NCBI GenBank assembly: GCA_963693635.1
Contig: CAVOBC010000153.1
Location: 1-10,236 of the forward strand
Reading direction: 5' to 3'
Length of the DNA stretch: 10,236 bases
Source of the DNA: CAVOBC01 sp963693635
GTDB taxonomy: Bacteria > Pseudomonadota > Gammaproteobacteria > Pseudomonadales > Azotimanducaceae
Numbering within the stretch: the first letter of the stretch is position 1; every line of letters begins with the position of its first letter. A model generated the notes under the pieces. It did no database searches. It was not told the DNA's origin and was given only the letters and a program-made list of their open reading frames with translations. Positions 5,775 to 10,236 of the stretch are shown here, piece by piece. A program made the translations under genes and the position numbers.

Positions 5775-6398
5775 ATGCAGGCACCTGGCCCTACAACACC
5801 GCATCTCGCACGAACGACCCCAATGCCCGGTGGACCCGCCAGCGCGCCCGGTGCTGACCCCCTTGCGGAACTGCGCGATCTGCATCTTGGCGCGCCACCC
5901 GAGGTACTCCTGCCTGCACCTGGATGGTGGCTACTCGCGCTCATCGCAATCGCATCCCTGCTTGCGCTTGCGACGGTGATTGCAAAGCGATGGCGCGGCC
6001 GACGTTACCGTCGCGGCGCCATCGGGATGTTGGACGTAATGCTCGCAGAGTTCAGCATATCGCTCGACGCCACAGCGTACCTGACCGGAGTCAGCAGCCT
6101 GCTGAAGCGCGTCGCGCTCGTCACGTTCGGCCGCAGCCACGTCGCGAAATTGAGCGGCGAGACCTGGGCTGCTTTCCTCGATGAGACCGGCCGCTGTCGC
6201 GATTTCACGATGGGCGAGGGGCAGGTCCTGATCGATGGCCCGTACCAGGGGCAGCCCAGCCTGGAACGCCCGGAGGTCCTGCACTTAATTGCAACCCAAT
6301 GGGTCAAATCGCACCAGGCCCCGTCCGCACCCCCATCCCCAGCTCAGGCCAAGGCCAATTCCCAGACTGAACCACGATTGAGCAAAGCAGATGCTTGA
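5775..6398 (+). CDS. DUF4381 single-pass membrane protein
   Basis: This 207-residue protein matches the DUF4381 family found between the DUF58 and VWA genes of Bat operons. Visible features are DPLAELRDLHLGAPPE (28-43), one membrane span (about 49-71, APGWWLLALIAIASLLALA) followed by a very basic KRWRGRRYRR stretch, then a soluble helical domain with LKRVALVTFGR (110-120) and LSGETWAAFLD (126-136). The basic run after the span suggests that the C-terminal domain is cytoplasmic. The first 27 residues are Pro/Gly/Ala/Thr-rich; M17 (base 5823) is a possible alternative start but lacks a ribosome site, whereas AAGG lies 10 bases before 5775. The C-terminus is a low-complexity Pro/Ala/Gln tail. 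The gene overlaps batA by 8 bases. Its function is unknown beyond membership of the complex implied by the operon. Confidence 0.9.
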   Translation: MQAPGPTTPHLARTTPMPGGPASAPGADPLAELRDLHLGAPPEVLLPAPGWWLLALIAIASLLALATVIAKRWRGRRYRRGAIGMLDVMLAEFSISLDATAYLTGVSSLLKRVALVTFGRSHVAKLSGETWAAFLDETGRCRDFTMGEGQVLIDGPYQGQPSLERPEVLHLIATQWVKSHQAPSAPPSPAQAKANSQTEPRLSKADA

Positions 6399-7428
6399 AT
6401 TCGACTGGCCGCTGGTTTTCGCTGCGTTACCCCTGCCCTTACTCGCGTATTGGTTGCTGCCCCGCGCGACCGATCAGGAAGCCGCGCTCTACGTTCCCTT
6501 CTATGCGACAGCGCGCAGCTTCGAGAGCGCGTCTTTCAGTCCACGCCGCCGGGCCTGGCTCAAGAAGCTGATCATGCTGCTCGCCTGGGTCGCCCTTATT
6601 GCCGCAGGCGCACGCCCGGTCTGGATCGGTGAGCCCGTGGAGTTGCCGTTGACGGGCCGTGATCTGATGCTCGCCGTCGACATATCCGGGTCGATGGGGA
6701 CAGAAGACATGTTCGAAGGCAGTCGCCAGATCACGCGGCTTGTCGCCGTGAAAACGGTCGTCGGCGACTTCGTCGAACGCCGCATCGGCGATCGTTTGGG
6801 TCTGATCCTGTTCGGCTCCCGTGCTTACCTGCAAACCCCGCTCACCTTCGACCGCCGAACGGTCAGGCTGCAGTTGGCAGACACCCCGCTCGGAATTGCC
6901 GGCGGCAAGACTGCCATCGGTGACGCCATCGGCCTTGCGGTCAAACGCTTGCAGTCGCGCCCCGCAGAGAGCCGGGTTCTCGTGCTGCTGACCGACGGGG
7001 CGAACAACGTTGGCGAGGTGTCGCCGCTCCAGGCCGCAAAACTTGCGGCCCAGGAAGGCATCCGTATCCACACGATTGGCTTTGGTGCAGACGAATTGGT
7101 CGTCCCGGGGCTGCTCTTCAATCGCAAGATCAACCCGTCCGCCGAGCTCGACGAAGAAACCCTGACCGAGATCGCCGACTCGACCGGTGGACTCTACCGG
7201 CGCGCTCGCAACATCGCAGAGCTCGCGGCCATCTACGACGTGCTCGACACGATCGAACCAATCGATCAGGGAGTCCAGGTCGACCGACCGGTCAAGTCGC
7301 TGTTCTATTGGCCACTTGGGTTCGCGTTCCTCGCCACACTGCTAATGGCGTTGCTGCACCCGTCCACGCGCGCGTCCGTTGCCCGGTTGCTGTCCCGTCC
7401 GGCGCACCTGCACCCGGAGCAATCCTGA
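6391..7428 (+). CDS. batA: VWA-domain membrane protein, BatA type
   Basis: This 345-residue protein has the BatA layout: membrane spans at about 7-23 and 59-76, a von Willebrand factor A domain (about 91-285), and a C-terminal span (about 304-322). The metal-ion-dependent adhesion site is complete: DISGS (97-101), the Thr of GGKTAIGDA (T174), and the Asp of LLTDGANN (D202). The protein should therefore bind a divalent metal and a protein partner. The A domain lies between spans 2 and 3 and is probably periplasmic. It is translated from an ATG within the end of the DUF4381 gene, and its TGA stop shares one base with the batB ATG, which indicates translational coupling. Bat proteins were named for a proposed role in aerotolerance, but the molecular activity remains unclear. 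Confidence 0.94.
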   Translation: MLEFDWPLVFAALPLPLLAYWLLPRATDQEAALYVPFYATARSFESASFSPRRRAWLKKLIMLLAWVALIAAGARPVWIGEPVELPLTGRDLMLAVDISGSMGTEDMFEGSRQITRLVAVKTVVGDFVERRIGDRLGLILFGSRAYLQTPLTFDRRTVRLQLADTPLGIAGGKTAIGDAIGLAVKRLQSRPAESRVLVLLTDGANNVGEVSPLQAAKLAAQEGIRIHTIGFGADELVVPGLLFNRKINPSAELDEETLTEIADSTGGLYRRARNIAELAAIYDVLDTIEPIDQGVQVDRPVKSLFYWPLGFAFLATLLMALLHPSTRASVARLLSRPAHLHPEQS

Positions 7429-9152
7429 TGCCGGAGCAGTTGCACTTTCTGCGACCCGAGTGGTTGTGGCTGCTGATTCCGGCGCTCGTCATGTTCGCGA
7501 TGTTACGCGCCCAGCAGGCAGCCGGATCCAACTGGGCACGCGCGATCGACCCGGCCCTGCTCCCGTTGCTGCTGGACACCATCAACGAACGCTCCGCCAG
7601 CCGCCCCCTTTGGCTTCTGCCAATCGCCTGGAGCCTTGCGGTATTCGCACTCGCAGGCCCCGTCTGGGAGAAAATTCCGCGAATCCTGCACGAACGGGAA
7701 GACGCGGTGGTGATACTGCTTGATCTGTCGCTGTCCATGTATGCAACCGACGTGCGGCCAAGCCGGCTCGTCCGTGCCCGGCACAAGATTGCCGATTTGT
7801 TGGAGACTCGCACGGAGGGCATGACCGGGCTGATTGCCTACGCGGGCGATGCGCACACGGTCTCGCCGCTGACCGACGACAGCAAAACGATCAATGCCCT
7901 GCTACCTGTCCTCACACCTGCGCTCATGCCGCGCAGCGGCTCGCGGCTGGCACCCGCTCTCAACCTTGCACACAACCTGCTGGTCGACGCCGGGATGGAA
8001 AGCGGGCGCATTCTCGTTGTCACTGACGAAATCCGTGACCAGGCAGCAGCGCAGACCATGGCTGAGAATTGGCGTGGCGCCTTTCCCGTGTCGATACTTG
8101 GCGTCGGCACGGTCGACGGGGCGCCAATCCCACAACCGGGCGCGGGACAGGGATATCTTAAACATCCATCGACAGGCGAACTCGTGATCGCCCGGATGCC
8201 AACGGCGGACATGCTCCGGTTCGCCGGTCTTGCGGGCGGGCGTTTCTCACAGCTCACCATCGATGACGGTGACCTCGCGTATCTGATGGCAGAGATCCCA
8301 TTACTCGAGGACCAGTTTCACCAGACAGAACGCGAGTTTGATGTTTGGTTTGAGGAGGGACCCTGGCTGATCCTGCTGCTGATTCCCATCGCAGCGCTAG
8401 CGTTTCGTCGCGGCTGGATCTGGTGCGTCGCGATCGTCCTGATCGGCACGGGGCAGGACACCTACGCCAATCCGTGGGACGATCTCTGGCAAACCCGCGA
8501 ACAGCAGGCGCTCGAACGTTACGAAGCGGATCCGCTCGCAGCGGCTGAACTCTTTGACGACCCGGACTGGAAGGGTGCGGCAAGCTATCGCGGCGGCGAC
8601 TTTGCTGCCGCTGCTGGCCAGTTCGCCAACATCGACACGAGCAATGGCAGATATAATCTGGGTAACGCCCTCGCCCGCCAGGGTCGTTATCAGGAGGCAA
8701 TCGATGCATACGACAATGCGCTTGCCCGTGACGCCAGCAACGAGGACGCCACGTTTAACCGCAAGCTCGTTGAAGATCTCCTGAATCAGGAGCAGGAGCA
8801 ACAGCAGAATCAGGAGAGTTCCGACAGCGACGAACAGCAGGACCAAGAGCAGTCGGCGGATCAGCAATCGGGCGAACAAGAGGGCGCAGAATCCGATCAG
8901 CAACAGAGTGCCGAGCCGCAGCAAGGCGAAAAAGACGAACAGCAACCGGAGCAGGTGGAGCAACAAACCGCAGATGACGGCGAAGAACTCGACACTGAGG
9001 AGGAACAAGCGCTGCAACAATGGCTGCGCCGCGTACCCGATGACCCCGGCGGCCTGTTGCGGGAAAAATTCAGGCGTCAACACGCAGATCGTTCAAAGCG
9101 CGGAATACTGGGAGGCAGCAGAGAAAGTGGCGGTGCAACGGCAAACTGGTAA
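7428..9152 (+). CDS. batB: VWA/TPR protein, BatB fused to a BatC-like region
   Basis: This 574-residue protein joins a BatB half and a TPR half. Spans at about 10-27 and 62-78 are followed by a VWA domain with DLSLS (99-103), SGSRLAPAL (170-178) and VVTDE (197-201); Ser172 stands where Thr is usual. Further hydrophobic segments (about 311-326 and 330-341) lead into a soluble region with one or two TPR motifs (about 382-450, ending YNLGNALARQGRYQEAIDAY). A very Gln/Glu/Asp/Ser-rich linker (about 453-528) precedes the conserved C-terminal box QQWLRRVPDDPGGLLREKF (530-548). The frame is open further upstream (to 7308), but the ATG at 7428 is chosen because it has a CGGAG ribosome site 8 bases ahead and overlaps the batA stop as TGATG. 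BatB-BatC fusion is common in gammaproteobacteria. The protein presumably docks with BatA and BatD in the membrane. Confidence 0.92.
   Translation: MPEQLHFLRPEWLWLLIPALVMFAMLRAQQAAGSNWARAIDPALLPLLLDTINERSASRPLWLLPIAWSLAVFALAGPVWEKIPRILHEREDAVVILLDLSLSMYATDVRPSRLVRARHKIADLLETRTEGMTGLIAYAGDAHTVSPLTDDSKTINALLPVLTPALMPRSGSRLAPALNLAHNLLVDAGMESGRILVVTDEIRDQAAAQTMAENWRGAFPVSILGVGTVDGAPIPQPGAGQGYLKHPSTGELVIARMPTADMLRFAGLAGGRFSQLTIDDGDLAYLMAEIPLLEDQFHQTEREFDVWFEEGPWLILLLIPIAALAFRRGWIWCVAIVLIGTGQDTYANPWDDLWQTREQQALERYEADPLAAAELFDDPDWKGAASYRGGDFAAAAGQFANIDTSNGRYNLGNALARQGRYQEAIDAYDNALARDASNEDATFNRKLVEDLLNQEQEQQQNQESSDSDEQQDQEQSADQQSGEQEGAESDQQQSAEPQQGEKDEQQPEQVEQQTADDGEELDTEEEQALQQWLRRVPDDPGGLLREKFRRQHADRSKRGILGGSRESGGATANW
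9111..9115 (+). promoter_or_regulatory. Shine-Dalgarno of batD, inside the end of batB
   Basis: GGAGG (part of GGGAGG) lies 11 bases before the GTG at 9127. A second GTG at 9133 is in the same frame, and the start could be either. There is no ATG near the predicted signal peptide. Confidence 0.55.
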
Positions 9153-10236
9153 CACACTGAAACCCCTGCTGCTGGCAAGTTTGCTGATATTGCAAATCCA
9201 GAGCGCATCGGCACTTTTTACCGCAGAGGTGAACCGCACGGAGATATCCGAAGTGGATCTCGTCACGCTCGATCTCGTGCTAACCGACCCGCAAGACGAC
9301 ATCCAGCCAGACCTCCGTCCACTCAGCAAGGACTTCCAGGTCATTCAGATATCACCGTCCAGCGCCTTCTCCATCATCAACGGCCGCACGTCCTCAACCC
9401 GGTCCTGGCTGGTGGAGATGCGTGCGAAACGACTGGGACCGTTGACCATTCCTGCGATCAGGGCAGGAAACCAGACAACGCGCCCGATCGCGCTGAACGT
9501 GACGAATGCGCCCACACGGGGCAATCAAATCGTTTTCTTCGAAACCTCGGTCGACCGCACGCAGGCGTGGGTACAGTCCCAGGTCATCTATACCGTCAAA
9601 CTGTTCTGGTACGAGTCGATCAATGGCGAGTTCCCCGCCGCGCCACAACTCGACGACGCGATCATCGAAACGCTCGAGGAGGAGCGCCGGTCGCGTGCCG
9701 TGATCAATGGTCGCACGTACTCGGTCTTCGAGCGGCGCTATGCCATTTTCCCGCAGAAATCCGGCCAAATGATGATTCCCCGAGAGGTCTTCACCGGCCT
9801 GCGGTCGCGCGGCGGACGGTTTGGCAACCGGGAGAAAGTGAGCGCCGTATCGGAGCAACATCTGATAGAGGTAAAGCCGCGGTCTGCAGGTTTTCCGGGT
9901 AGCCAATGGCTACCCGCGTCCTCACTGGAGTTGGAGGAAGTCTGGAGCGCTGATCCCACATCCCTGACGGTCGGCGACCCACTCAATCGCACGCTGATTA
10001 TCAAGGCGACCGGCATCACGTCCTCCCTCCTGCCCGAGCTGCCTCGACTGTCCAGTGACCTCGTGAAAAACTACGTCGACCCACCGGCGTCGACCGACGA
10101 GATCACCCCCGATGGCATCACGGCATCACGCCAGGAAGTCCACGGCATACTGCCGGTCAAGGCTGGCACCCTGACCCTGCCGCCGGTTGAGATTCACTGG
10201 TGGGACACGAAGGCAGAACGCACACGAACTGCCCGG
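9127..10236 (+). CDS. batD: BatD-like protein (oxygen tolerance family), 3' end missing
   Basis: The frame is open to the window edge (370 codons), so the C-terminus is not seen. A signal peptide (about 1-29: KPLLLASLLILQIQ, then SASA) indicates export. The mature part begins LFTAEVNRTEISEVDLVTLDL and contains the BatD signatures PDLRPLSKDFQVIQ, IINGRTSSTRSWLVEMRAKRLGPLTIPAI and TTRPIALNV (about residues 58-125). A second beta-rich repeat follows, with FFETSVDRTQAWVQSQVIYTVKLF and later GILPVKAGTLTLPPVEIHWWDT, so several immunoglobulin-like modules are expected in the periplasm, anchored by a C-terminal span outside the window. The start is GTG (9127, or 9133) with no better choice, and it overlaps batB by 26 bases. 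Codon use and spacing match its neighbours. It probably partners BatA and BatB. Confidence 0.9.
   Translation, partial: MAVQRQTGNTLKPLLLASLLILQIQSASALFTAEVNRTEISEVDLVTLDLVLTDPQDDIQPDLRPLSKDFQVIQISPSSAFSIINGRTSSTRSWLVEMRAKRLGPLTIPAIRAGNQTTRPIALNVTNAPTRGNQIVFFETSVDRTQAWVQSQVIYTVKLFWYESINGEFPAAPQLDDAIIETLEEERRSRAVINGRTYSVFERRYAIFPQKSGQMMIPREVFTGLRSRGGRFGNREKVSAVSEQHLIEVKPRSAGFPGSQWLPASSLELEEVWSADPTSLTVGDPLNRTLIIKATGITSSLLPELPRLSSDLVKNYVDPPASTDEITPDGITASRQEVHGILPVKAGTLTLPPVEIHWWDTKAERTRTAR

Noticed and set aside
7308..7427. Upstream extension of batB by 40 codons
   Set aside because: It lies wholly within batA and encodes a Pro/Ala/Val stretch with no family match; the coupled ATG at 7428 has a ribosome site and the correct BatB N-terminus.
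8397..9083. Minus-strand frame of 228 codons, rich in Leu
   Set aside because: It is antisense to the Gln/Glu-rich end of batB; CAG/GAG codons read in reverse give Leu-rich shadow proteins.

Overview
The window reads as a stretch of ordinary chromosome from a GC-rich proteobacterium, most probably a gammaproteobacterium. The signs are a class 2 (membrane, quinone-linked) PyrD, a signal-peptide-bearing AmtB-type ammonium channel, and a MoxR/Bat operon in which BatB is fused to a TPR/BatC-like part, an arrangement familiar from gammaproteobacteria. The species cannot be named from the sequence. No phage genes, CRISPR array, tRNA, rRNA or intact insertion sequence were found.

Layout. Bases 1-236 hold no convincing gene but two strong hairpins; the second sits directly behind amt and is probably its terminator. 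Bases 237-1532 (minus) encode the ammonium transporter. Bases 1533-2047 are non-coding and contain a 23/24-bp tandem array just upstream of amt, plus a likely pyrD terminator. Bases 2048-3079 (minus) encode dihydroorotate dehydrogenase. Bases 3080-3709 are a 630-bp divergent intergenic region with a 14-bp tandem array, a 12-bp duplication and a perfect 13-bp-stem palindrome.

From 3710 to the right edge, six tightly packed plus-strand genes form one operon: moxR (AAA+ ATPase), a DUF58 protein, a DUF4381 membrane protein, batA (VWA), batB fused to TPR and an acidic/Gln-rich tail, and batD (cut by the window edge). Gaps are 8 and 5 bp and overlaps are 8, 1 and 26 bp, so translational coupling is likely. 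By analogy with characterised MoxR-VWA systems, MoxR and the cytosolic DUF58 protein would act inside the cell. The DUF4381, BatA, BatB and BatD proteins would form a membrane/periplasmic assembly linked to envelope stress tolerance or maturation of partner proteins. The exact substrate is unknown for this family as a whole.

The gene content is known. The less ordinary material is non-coding: several unrelated short tandem repeats, two of which sit upstream of genes and share the 8-mer GGGCTGTT in the direction of the downstream gene; a long intergenic palindrome; and a repeat-built N-terminal extension on MoxR.
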